From assembly GCA_030427365.1 (NCBI GenBank), contig JAUHWW010000008.1, forward strand, positions 1 to 33,245: a stretch of 33,245 bases of DNA, in the 5' to 3' direction. The notes below the pieces were generated by a model that had not been told where the DNA came from, searched no databases, and saw only the letters and a program-made list of their open reading frames with translations. Source of the DNA: a bacterium (GTDB lineage: Bacteria; Patescibacteriota; Saccharimonadia; Saccharimonadales; SZUA-47). This document shows positions 25,062-33,245 of this stretch, in pieces. Both the position numbers and the translations under genes were made by a program. Each line of letters begins with the position of its first letter. Within the stretch, counting starts at the first letter, position 1.

Positions 25062-27878
25062 CTATGGGCCTCCACCTCCGCCGCCACCGCCTCCAGAAGG
25101 AGCATTGACCGTCACGTCGACAGCGTCTTGTGACTCATACAGGACGCTGTCAGTAACGTTCGCCACGATAGTAACCGTTCCGTCGTCATCAGCAGTGTAG
25201 GTAAATTGGTAAATTCCAGGGCCACCGATTTCTCGGGATCCAATTGACTCTCCATCAACCGTTACTGAAACTTGACCTCTGAACTGATCCGATGCGATTG
25301 GATGTGTTCCTTGTCCGACCGACACCTCAATTGTGTATTTGCCGTTGCCTTCATCAAATGCGGAAATGGAGACTGTTGGTTTTATATCGGCGCAGTCGTG
25401 TACATCATCTTCATCCTCAGTATTGGTGTCCGAGTTATAGAATGGGTCAGCTGAATACAGCTCTGCGTTGCCCTGAGTGCGTTCTTCAATCGCAAGTGGC
25501 GGTGTACATTCAGTCGCCTTCTTGCTACTTACTTTATCAATCAGCACTTTTTCTGTTGATGAGCCACTACCTGGGCGCTTGTACCATGAAGGGAAGAGGT
25601 CTGTCGGTGAGCTTGGCTCCCGTGATGCCACGCCAACGTGTTGACGCACGACGTAGGCCGGAAGTTCTTGGATACCGGCTGGACGTGGGCGCGGAATTGG
25701 ATCTTTATCGGCATGAGCACGCTGCATCCAGCCACGCCAGATAGGCTGTGTCATGTTTTCCATGAAGCCGGACATTTCGACTTGCCGAGTGTGGTGTCCT
25801 ACCCAGACGCCAGCAGCGTACTTTGTGCTAAAGCCCATAATCCATCCGTCTTTGCTATCGTTGGTGGTACCGGTTTTGATCGAGAAGTCCCAACCGTTAT
25901 AGTCATGATCTTTACGGCTCATATAGCTCGCCCGTGGGTCGCTCATCATATCAGCAACAATGTAGGCACTTTCATCACGCACGACTTGTTTGCCTTGGCT
26001 TGGCTGCCATTCACTGAGAACTTTACCTTCAGAATCTTCGACTTTGAGAATGTAGGTTTGTGGAATTTTAAGCCCGTTACGTGAAATAGTCGTGTAAGAA
26101 TGGACGTGCTTATCAAGTGAAAGAAATGCACCGTCACCAATGGCTGCGGCACCGTAACACTGTGTTGGGGTGTTGAGCTCCTCGTCTGAGTAGCACTTGT
26201 ATCCACCAACTTCACGTTCTTCGTCGTAGAGACCTAGGCTATCAGCAGTTTCGATCGTTTTATCAACACCAACTGCAAGCATTGATTTTACGGCAGGGAC
26301 GTTACGTGAACCACCAAGTGCGTAACGCAGCGTCATTGCACCAGGATAGCGGAAGTCGTAGTTCTGCAAACAGTTGCCGCTTGGTGGCCGGGCTTTGTTC
26401 GTACATGGATAGCCTTCGAGGGGCCCCTGGGTATCGTAGAGGACGGAGCCAGCTCCAGCTGTATCGGTATGTTCAATCAGAGATAGATAATCATAAGGCT
26501 TGAAGCTTGATCCTGGAGGTAGTTTCTGCGTCGCGTAGTTGATCTCGCCAGCGCGGCTCTTGTCATTGAAGTCTGCGCCGCCGACGAGAGCGACAACTTG
26601 ACCTGTCTCAACGTCTTCAGCGACGAAGGCAGCGGTATTCCCGCCCTGACGCTGTATCTGCGCCATGCCACTTGCTACTTCCTCTTCAGCGACCTTTTGC
26701 AGTTCAAGATCGAGCGTTGTCGTTACCTTCCAGCCGCCACGTTGGTAGCTCGCTTCTGTTAAGTCAAGGAGGAGCTGGTCTTTGGCGGCTAATACAAAGT
26801 GAGGCGCAACGATACCGGTATATAAACTCGGTTGCCGATCTTTGACCGTTGCTACGGTATCTTCTGCCTTCGCCGCGTCTCGCTCTTCAGTGGTGATGTA
26901 GCCTTCTTCAGCCATGACATCGAGGATGAAGTGTTGACGTCCGATAAGTTCTGCTTGGTCGTAGTACGGGCCATATGGTGAAAATGTCGGTGGTGATTTC
27001 GGAACAGCAGCTAGGAGTGCAGCCTCGTCGATAGTGAGGTCTTTGGCGGCTTTATCGAAGTAGGTGCGCGCTGCAACTTCAGCGCCGTACTCTATAGGCC
27101 CGTAAGGAGCAGCATTAAGGTAACCGGTAAGAATCTCTTCTTTTGTATAGCTTCTCTCGAGCTCAACAGAGAGAATTAGTTCTTTTATTTTACGAGTGAC
27201 TGTCTTCTCAGTTGAGAAGCCAGGGGTGGTGAGCTTGACGAGCTGCTGCGTGATGGTAGATCCACCTTCGGTTACTTCTCCGCCAGTGACGTTGGTAAAG
27301 GCCGCACGAGTAATACCACGAACATTGAAACCGCTGTGATCATAGAAGTCTCTGTCCTCAACAGCAATTGTCGCGTTCTTCAGGTTGTCAGAAATCTGAT
27401 CGCTCTCAACCGGCACGCGTTTTACCGCGTCATAATCTTCCCAGAGCAATACTTCTCCGGTCTTATCGTAATATCGAATACTCCCTCCGATGTTGTCACC
27501 AGAAATGTCGCGAAGGTTTGGCAAGTCTTTACGGAAATAGGCAAACAACCCAGCAAGCAAAAAGAATATGAGGACAAACGAAACGCCGGCAATTTTCATG
27601 CCCATAATCAACCCGTCGCGGCTGAACCAATACTTATAAAGACGTTTCGGATGCATGCGGAACAGCAGGCGCTTTACGCGGCCTTTCGGCATGCCTTTGT
27701 GGCGCTCTGCCTTGCGGAGCGCTTTCGCATCCTTGCGCGCTTTACTCTTCTCAGAAAGGCTACGATTGATTTTAATCGTCTTGCCGGACTTTGTAACAAA
27801 TTTATTACCCTTGACGCGTCGCTTAATTGAACGGCGCTTTCCGCTGAGGTCAGGTGACTTCTTTTTAGAGGGCGTCAT
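25062..27878 (-). CDS. class A penicillin-binding protein (transglycosylase/transpeptidase)
   Basis: 938 aa; basic N-terminus + TM, GT51 motifs (VEDRDFYDHSGFN, GGSTITQQLVK), transpeptidase motifs (PPGSSFKPYDYL, KTGTTNDSKDGWIMGF), Ig-like C-terminal domain and poly-Gly tail. Confidence 0.96.
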   Translation of the reverse strand: MTPSKKKSPDLSGKRRSIKRRVKGNKFVTKSGKTIKINRSLSEKSKARKDAKALRKAERHKGMPKGRVKRLLFRMHPKRLYKYWFSRDGLIMGMKIAGVSFVLIFFLLAGLFAYFRKDLPNLRDISGDNIGGSIRYYDKTGEVLLWEDYDAVKRVPVESDQISDNLKNATIAVEDRDFYDHSGFNVRGITRAAFTNVTGGEVTEGGSTITQQLVKLTTPGFSTEKTVTRKIKELILSVELERSYTKEEILTGYLNAAPYGPIEYGAEVAARTYFDKAAKDLTIDEAALLAAVPKSPPTFSPYGPYYDQAELIGRQHFILDVMAEEGYITTEERDAAKAEDTVATVKDRQPSLYTGIVAPHFVLAAKDQLLLDLTEASYQRGGWKVTTTLDLELQKVAEEEVASGMAQIQRQGGNTAAFVAEDVETGQVVALVGGADFNDKSRAGEINYATQKLPPGSSFKPYDYLSLIEHTDTAGAGSVLYDTQGPLEGYPCTNKARPPSGNCLQNYDFRYPGAMTLRYALGGSRNVPAVKSMLAVGVDKTIETADSLGLYDEEREVGGYKCYSDEELNTPTQCYGAAAIGDGAFLSLDKHVHSYTTISRNGLKIPQTYILKVEDSEGKVLSEWQPSQGKQVVRDESAYIVADMMSDPRASYMSRKDHDYNGWDFSIKTGTTNDSKDGWIMGFSTKYAAGVWVGHHTRQVEMSGFMENMTQPIWRGWMQRAHADKDPIPRPRPAGIQELPAYVVRQHVGVASREPSSPTDLFPSWYKRPGSGSSTEKVLIDKVSSKKATECTPPLAIEERTQGNAELYSADPFYNSDTNTEDEDDVHDCADIKPTVSISAFDEGNGKYTIEVSVGQGTHPIASDQFRGQVSVTVDGESIGSREIGGPGIYQFTYTADDDGTVTIVANVTDSVLYESQDAVDVTVNAPSGGGGGGGGGP

Positions 27879-28002
27879 ATCTTCTCAAAACTCCTTGAAT
27901 AGTCAGTAATCTATTATAGCAAACCAAGAGCGCTTTCAAGGCTTTATGAATATCGACTTGTGCTTAATTAATATTTTACCTTTCGAATAGATAATGAATT
28001 GG

Positions 28003-28008
28003 TATACT
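28003..28008 (+). promoter_or_regulatory. -10 box of tyrS
   Basis: TATACT; predicted TSS 1 nt before ATG 28016. Confidence 0.6.
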
Positions 28009-28015
28009 TGCATAT

Positions 28016-29263
28016 ATGACTTTATCTGAAGAGCTCGCTTGGCGCGGTTTCACAAACCAAACGACCTACCAAGATCCTAGTGTGCTGGATGGTGATCCGA
28101 TTTCTTTTTACTGGGGCGTCGACCCGAGTAGCGATTCGATGACGATTGGTAACCTTGCAGCTGGCATGATGGCACGATGCTTTATGAAGCATGGACATAA
28201 AGCGGTGCTACTTGTTGGCGGGGCAACGGGCATGATTGGTGATCCTGACGGCAAAGCACAAGAGCGTGATCTGCTCACTATGGACGATATTGCGCGTAAC
28301 AGAGAGGCGATCTCTGCGCAGTACAACCAGATTTTCGACGGTATGAGTTTCAAGACCGTAGATAACTATGATTGGTTTAGCGGCATCGGCTATCTGCAGT
28401 TTCTACGAGAAGTTGGCAAACACGTACCGATGCGCCAGATGCTTAGCCGTGAATTTGTGCAGTCACGCCTTAGCGAGGACGGCGCCGGTATAAGCTATGC
28501 AGAGTTCAGCTACTCATTAATTCAGGGCTATGATTTCTTGCACCTTTACCGTGAGCATGGCGTAACGCTGCAGCTTTGCGGCGCTGATCAGTGGGGTAAT
28601 TCTATCGCTGGCGTAGAACTTATACGACGCATAGAGGGTGGCGAAGCGCATATTTGGTCATCACCACTCGTTATCAATAAAGCTACTGGCAAGAAGTTCG
28701 GCAAAACCGAAGAAGGTGCAGTCTGGCTCGATGCAGGCAGGACAAGTGTTTATAAATTCTATCAGTTTTGGATCAACGCCGATGACGAAGGCGTCGAGGA
28801 GTATATGAAGATATACACTGACCTCGACAAAACCACCATAGAGGAAGTGATGGACGCGCACAACGAAGCTCGGAGCAATCGTCTGGCACAAAAGCGCCTT
28901 GCTTATGAAGTCACGAAAATCGTCCATGGCGAAGCACGGGCTCAATCGGTGCAGCGAGTGAGCGAAACATTATTCGGCGGAGAATCCTATGATGCACTTG
29001 GTGAGCAAGATTTCCGTGAACTTGAGGGTGAATTGACGCTGGTGAATGCGAGCGATGGAGCGATGTTGGTTGATGTGTTAATCGAGTCAGGACTGGCTGG
29101 ATCGAAGCGCGAAGCAAGGGAGTTTCTGTCCAGCAATGCAATTTACATAAATGGTCAACAAATTCCACTCGAAAAGGAGTCACTGACAAGAAGCGACACC
29201 CTGCATGAGTACGTTGTATTGCGCCGCGGGAAAAACAAAACAGCACTCATAAAGCTGAGCTAA
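28016..29263 (+). CDS. tyrS: tyrosyl-tRNA synthetase
   Basis: GVDPSSDSMTIGNLAAGMM, CGADQWGNSIAGVELIRR, KATGKKFGKTEEGAVWLD, C-terminal S4 domain. Confidence 0.97.
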   Translation: MTLSEELAWRGFTNQTTYQDPSVLDGDPISFYWGVDPSSDSMTIGNLAAGMMARCFMKHGHKAVLLVGGATGMIGDPDGKAQERDLLTMDDIARNREAISAQYNQIFDGMSFKTVDNYDWFSGIGYLQFLREVGKHVPMRQMLSREFVQSRLSEDGAGISYAEFSYSLIQGYDFLHLYREHGVTLQLCGADQWGNSIAGVELIRRIEGGEAHIWSSPLVINKATGKKFGKTEEGAVWLDAGRTSVYKFYQFWINADDEGVEEYMKIYTDLDKTTIEEVMDAHNEARSNRLAQKRLAYEVTKIVHGEARAQSVQRVSETLFGGESYDALGEQDFRELEGELTLVNASDGAMLVDVLIESGLAGSKREAREFLSSNAIYINGQQIPLEKESLTRSDTLHEYVVLRRGKNKTALIKLS

Positions 29264-29311
29264 TAGATTTATTGCGCAAATTCACGCGTAAACTGATACA
29301 ATAATCGTCCT

Positions 29312-30097
29312 ATGGCAACAAAATCCACGAATAAGCAGCAAAAGAAACTTCAGAAGGCTGATCACTACGACGATGACAGCTCAAGCTATCTCAAATACTG
29401 GGATGGCCGCGACTACGAGCAAGCTTCTGAAGAGGTCGCACTGCGAAAGTTACTAAAGGGCAAAAAGTTTAAGAAAGCTGTCGATGTCGGTGGAGGATAC
29501 GGCCGCTTATCTGTCGTCCTTCGAGATTATGCAGATGAAGTGACGCTTGCTGAGCCGTCACAGCAGCAGCTCGATATTGCAAAAGATTTTCTAAAGGGGA
29601 AGCCAAAAGTTATCGCGAAAAAGGCACAAGCAGAGAATCTTCCATTTAAAGATGGAGAACTCGACCTCGCTATGGTCATACGCGTCATTCACCATTTGCC
29701 GAATCCGGTGCCAGCATTCGAGGAAATTTCACGCGTGCTGAAGCCGGGCGGATACTTCCTGATTGAGTTTGCGAACAATGCTCACTTCAAGAATCGTCTG
29801 AAATATACCGCGAAGCTGCAGCGGTTGCCTGTCGATCCAGTTGATATTAAGACCGAAGCAGGCCGTAAGAAAAACGATATCCCGTTTGTGAACCACAACC
29901 CGAAAACAGTGAAAAAGCAGCTAGCGCAAAGTGGGTTCAAGCTTGTTGATCAACTATCGGTATCAAACCTGCGCTCGCAGAGTCTGAAAAAAGTTATTCC
30001 ACATAAGACACTAGTGAGCCTTGAAAAAGCAATGCAGCGCCCACTCGCCAAGACGTATTTTGGCCCGTCAACGGTGTACCTACTACAGAAGGTATAA
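29312..30097 (+). CDS. class I SAM-dependent methyltransferase
   Basis: AVDVGGGYGRLSVVLRDYADEVTLAEPSQQQLDIAK, LDLAMVIRVIHHLPNPVPAFEEISRVLKPGGYFLIEF. Confidence 0.9.
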   Translation: MATKSTNKQQKKLQKADHYDDDSSSYLKYWDGRDYEQASEEVALRKLLKGKKFKKAVDVGGGYGRLSVVLRDYADEVTLAEPSQQQLDIAKDFLKGKPKVIAKKAQAENLPFKDGELDLAMVIRVIHHLPNPVPAFEEISRVLKPGGYFLIEFANNAHFKNRLKYTAKLQRLPVDPVDIKTEAGRKKNDIPFVNHNPKTVKKQLAQSGFKLVDQLSVSNLRSQSLKKVIPHKTLVSLEKAMQRPLAKTYFGPSTVYLLQKV

Positions 30098-30126
30098 TTG
30101 ACAAAAAATAATAATTATGATATGAT
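30098..30126 (+). promoter_or_regulatory. consensus promoter of the 30133 ORF
   Basis: TTGACA 30098-30103, 17-nt spacer, TATGAT 30121-30126; predicted TSS coincides with the A of ATG 30133. Confidence 0.8.
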
Positions 30127-30132
30127 GATATC

Positions 30133-30681
30133 ATGAGGCGTATTACTGCACTTCTCGCGGTGGGGGCATTACCTCTTTCAGCATGTTCTGGACTTAAAGA
30201 AGGATTTGAAACTAACCGAGAAACTGGACGCAAAATCTCAGAGATTTACACCGATGTTACTGTCCATGAAGATCCATGCTTAGAGGTTGTGTATGCCCAA
30301 GGAGAAGTTCACCCTTATGAGGGCGCACGGTTGACCTCAACACCGGAAAGAGTTGAGGATGCGTCAAATCGTTTAGGAAAGTTTGAACCAAATGATGAGA
30401 TTACGGTGATGGGATGGGTCGATACAGGTGCTGCAGCTTATCCAGACAATGGAACGCTCGAAGACGGTAGCGAGCCTTGGGATGGTAACGAATGGCTTGT
30501 CCTAGCTGATGGCTCTGGGTATGTAAATCACGCAGCGGTTCGTAACCAGCCCACCAGTCTAGTAATCGAAGACGGAGCTGTTACTGAGGCCTACTCGCAC
30601 CTATCAGAGCAAGAGTTAGTATCTATGCTTCTTGATACGCTCGTTGAACTGGATCCTGCCTGCGAGCAGCCGCTCCCTTGA
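30133..30681 (+). CDS. putative lipoprotein with SH3-like C-terminal segment
   Basis: Lipobox-like LSACS in the N-terminus; WLVLADGSGYVNHAAVR resembles an SH3b-type strand pattern. Confidence 0.7.
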   Translation: MRRITALLAVGALPLSACSGLKEGFETNRETGRKISEIYTDVTVHEDPCLEVVYAQGEVHPYEGARLTSTPERVEDASNRLGKFEPNDEITVMGWVDTGAAAYPDNGTLEDGSEPWDGNEWLVLADGSGYVNHAAVRNQPTSLVIEDGAVTEAYSHLSEQELVSMLLDTLVELDPACEQPLP

Positions 30682-30713
30682 TAGATGTAACGTGATACTT
30701 GATACTGTCTTGT

Positions 30714-32735
30714 ATGCAACTAACGGAATTACGTGGTGTTGGCGAGACTTTAGCAAAGAAGTTTCGCATACTTGGAATTTTTTCTGCTCAAGAGCTCGTT
30801 GATGCTGTGCCACGTCGCTATGATGATTATTCTGAAATTACTAGTGTTTCAAAAATAAAACCAGGCCTGGTCACACTTAAAATCCGGTTTGGCACGCCGA
30901 CGCAGCGTTATTCTCGTGGAGGCTTACACATGACTGAAGCCCTGGCCAGCGATGAAACAGGCAGTGTCAAGGTAACGTGGTTTAATCAGCGTTACCGTGC
31001 ACAATCGCTAAAAGTAGGCGAAGAATACTATTTGTCTGGTGAATTTTCACCGAACCATCGGTACTTCAGCATCGTTAATCCAACGATTGAGCTAGCAAAA
31101 AGCTTCCCGTTGCATACAGCTAGGATGGTGCCGGTCTATCGCACGACCAAAGGCCTCGGCATAGCTCAGATTAGAAAGGCTGTTAGAAGTGCGCTTGATA
31201 CGTTGCAGTTTGAAGAAACTCTGCCTTCGTGGCTGCTGAAGCAGGAGCAGCTTATGCTCCGTAAAGAGGCTCTGGAGCAGATGCACTTTCCGTCATCTAA
31301 AGAGAAGCTTCAAGAAGCTCGCAAACGATTAGGGTTTGAGGAAGTTTTTCAGCTGACATTAGCAAGTGAGTTAAACAAAGCTGAACGGTCCAAGGAAAAA
31401 TCGCTATCCATCGCGCTTAACGAAGAGGCAGTCGCGTCTTTTGTAGATTCGTTGCCATTCAAGCTAACGAACGATCAGCGCAAAGCTGCATGGGAAATTC
31501 TGCAGGATATGGAAGGCGACACGCCAATGAATCGTCTGCTTGAAGGTGATGTTGGCTCCGGGAAAACGTTAGTTGCTGCCATTGCGGCTCTTAATACGTC
31601 GATGCAAGGCTTCCAGACGGCGTTTATGGCGCCCACAGAGCTTCTGGCACGCCAGCACGCTGAGTCGCTGCAAAAACACTTTTCGTCGCATGACAGTCCA
31701 CCGGAGATCGAATTTCTAAGTGGTTCGATGTCAAAGGGAGATCGCCGTCACCCTCTAGAGCGTATAGAGAGTGGCGTTGCACAGATAATAATCGGGACGC
31801 ACGCACTGTTTCAAGAATCAGTGACGTTCCACGATCTAGCGCTCGTCGTCGTTGACGAGCAACATCGATTTGGGGTTGACCAACGAAAAGCACTGCAGAG
31901 CAAAGCAAAAAAAATGCCCCATGTTCTGCACATGACGGCGACGCCGATACCGAGGTCTCTTGCGCTGACACTCTATGGTGAGCTTGACGTGTCACGCATA
32001 GAGGAGCTGCCACCCGGTAGGCAGCCGATTGGGACGCACGTTATTATTCCCGAGCAGCGCGAGAAACTCTATAAAAAACTTGCGGAACATTGCCAAGGCT
32101 CAAAGGAACAGCTGTATATCGTGTGCCCACAAATCGACGAGGGTGTCAGCAAGCGTGCGAATGCCACCACACTTCACGATGAACTTAGTAAAAAATGGTT
32201 AAAAAGTCTGAAAATTGGACTTTTACACGGCCGCATGAAAGCTGACGAAAAAGAACGCGTCATGCGAGAATTTTCCGCTGGTCAGCTTGACGCTATCGTT
32301 GCGACGACGGTAATTGAAGTTGGTGTAGACGTGCCAAATGCGACGACTATGATAATTGAATCAGCAGACAGCTTTGGATTGGCGCAGTTACATCAACTTC
32401 GTGGCCGTGTCGGTAGAGGGTCAAAACAAAGCCGCTGTTACCTTGTGCTATCTGAAAATGACGCGCCGAAAAAGCGCTTGCAGCTGCTTTCAAATGAGAC
32501 GAACGGGTTTGTTCTGGCCGAGTATGATCTCGATGAGCGTGGCCCAGGAGCTATATATGGGCGTATGCAGTCAGGGGCGCTAGATCTGCGCGTCGCGAAA
32601 TTATCTGATCGCGCACTGATAAAAAGTGCGAAAGCAGCAGCCCAGCAATATATCACTCGAGGTGATGATTTGTTAGAATATAAGCAGTTACACTCGCGAG
32701 TGAGCGAACTAAGAAAAATCGTAAACTTGAACTAG
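30714..32735 (+). CDS. recG: ATP-dependent DNA helicase RecG
   Basis: LLEGDVGSGKTLVAAIAAL, DEQHRFGVDQRKAL, MTATPIPRSLALTLYGELDVS, LRGRVGRG; start chosen at 30714 (MQLTELRGVGETLAKKF), 7 nt after GATACT. Confidence 0.96.
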   Translation: MQLTELRGVGETLAKKFRILGIFSAQELVDAVPRRYDDYSEITSVSKIKPGLVTLKIRFGTPTQRYSRGGLHMTEALASDETGSVKVTWFNQRYRAQSLKVGEEYYLSGEFSPNHRYFSIVNPTIELAKSFPLHTARMVPVYRTTKGLGIAQIRKAVRSALDTLQFEETLPSWLLKQEQLMLRKEALEQMHFPSSKEKLQEARKRLGFEEVFQLTLASELNKAERSKEKSLSIALNEEAVASFVDSLPFKLTNDQRKAAWEILQDMEGDTPMNRLLEGDVGSGKTLVAAIAALNTSMQGFQTAFMAPTELLARQHAESLQKHFSSHDSPPEIEFLSGSMSKGDRRHPLERIESGVAQIIIGTHALFQESVTFHDLALVVVDEQHRFGVDQRKALQSKAKKMPHVLHMTATPIPRSLALTLYGELDVSRIEELPPGRQPIGTHVIIPEQREKLYKKLAEHCQGSKEQLYIVCPQIDEGVSKRANATTLHDELSKKWLKSLKIGLLHGRMKADEKERVMREFSAGQLDAIVATTVIEVGVDVPNATTMIIESADSFGLAQLHQLRGRVGRGSKQSRCYLVLSENDAPKKRLQLLSNETNGFVLAEYDLDERGPGAIYGRMQSGALDLRVAKLSDRALIKSAKAAAQQYITRGDDLLEYKQLHSRVSELRKIVNLN

Positions 32736-32748
32736 GAAAATAACTACT

Positions 32749-33245
32749 TTGTATTCTGGAACTACTTTCACAAATAAATCTGGCGCTGTTATGGGTGCTC
32801 ATCAGAAAATAGATCGCACGGCGAGGAAGTACCTCGGGAAAATATGCGAGGACGAGCAATTTCCTGTCATCAAGGATATCTTGCATTTTGAAGGTAAGAA
32901 TGGCCCGGATGGGATAAAGCGAAAAAGTCCAGCTGTCGACGAACCGTGGCATTTTTACGACCCTTTTGACGCTAAGGATACGAAGTTACTGGATATTATT
33001 GAGGATCACTTTGCCGAGCTTGTAAAGCAGCTAAAGAAAGGTTCACCTGAACGGGCAGCGTTTGACGCAGCGTGGCTTGCTCATGCGGTCGTGGATGGTC
33101 TGACGCCCGCGCACCAGTTCCCGTACGAGAAAAAGCTTGAAGAATTGCGTGGAGATGATTTGTCATCGCGTGATAGCCCGGCGAAAAAGCTGCTTATCCC
33201 AGGCGATACCATGTCAGAGCGAGTAAAGAACAACTGGGCGATGTG
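32749..33245 (+). CDS. 3'-truncated ORF of unknown function (possibly zinc-dependent phospholipase C/P1 nuclease-like fold)
   Basis: Open reading frame from TTG 32749 (or ATG 32791) to window end; AGGA SD upstream; AAWLAHAVVDGLTPAHQFPYE has an H..D....H pattern loosely like PLC/S1-P1. Confidence 0.55.
   Translation, partial: MYSGTTFTNKSGAVMGAHQKIDRTARKYLGKICEDEQFPVIKDILHFEGKNGPDGIKRKSPAVDEPWHFYDPFDAKDTKLLDIIEDHFAELVKQLKKGSPERAAFDAAWLAHAVVDGLTPAHQFPYEKKLEELRGDDLSSRDSPAKKLLIPGDTMSERVKNNWAM

Noticed and set aside
25292-27830. Plus-strand ORFs (150, 148 and 164 aa) within the PBP gene
   Set aside because: Antisense shadows of the conserved class A PBP on the minus strand.
1-33245. UGA recoding (genetic code 25 as in Gracilibacteria/Absconditabacteria)
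   Set aside because: TGA ends several genes at expected C-termini (e.g. the PilB-like ATPase at 10222-10224, rnhB at 13076-13078) and in-frame TGA is absent from conserved genes.
1-33245. tRNA/rRNA genes, CRISPR arrays, transposases, prophage genes
   Set aside because: No T-loop-like tRNA signatures, regularly spaced repeats or integrase/transposase motifs were seen; an exhaustive tRNAscan/CRISPR search could not be run.

Overview
The window is a gene-dense, mostly housekeeping chromosomal segment. It looks like a streamlined Candidate Phyla Radiation / Patescibacteria genome, probably Saccharibacteria-like; this taxonomic call is inferred from gene content and protein style only. The standard genetic code is used. 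About 27 coding regions are supported: gatB, galU, three small membrane/YtxH-type ORFs, dnaE, a SpoU/TrmH methyltransferase, a CAP-domain surface protein, a GspE/PilB ATPase, two putative lipoproteins, malic enzyme, rplS, rnhB, a 58-aa AbrB/SpoVT-type protein missing from the ORF track, a yraN-like gene, several unknowns, an M1 aminopeptidase, a divergent sigma factor, nusA, clpC, a membrane HExxH coiled-coil protein, radA, a class A PBP, tyrS, a SAM methyltransferase, recG and a 3'-truncated ORF. The most interesting signals are regulatory: (i) a near-perfect CIRCE (HrcA) operator overlapping the -35 of a leaderless clpC promoter; (ii) a window-wide pattern of -10 boxes placed so that transcription would start at or within a few nt of the ATG, implying widespread leaderless mRNAs; (iii) a complex noncoding island between rnhB and the yraN-like gene with a 38-bp perfect palindrome, competing hairpins and an AbrB-like gene; (iv) three KTGA-N6-TCAC (CRP/FNR-like) boxes near two promoters; (v) a terminator-like hairpin directly after the nusA promoter. 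No tRNA, rRNA, CRISPR array, transposase or phage module was recognised.
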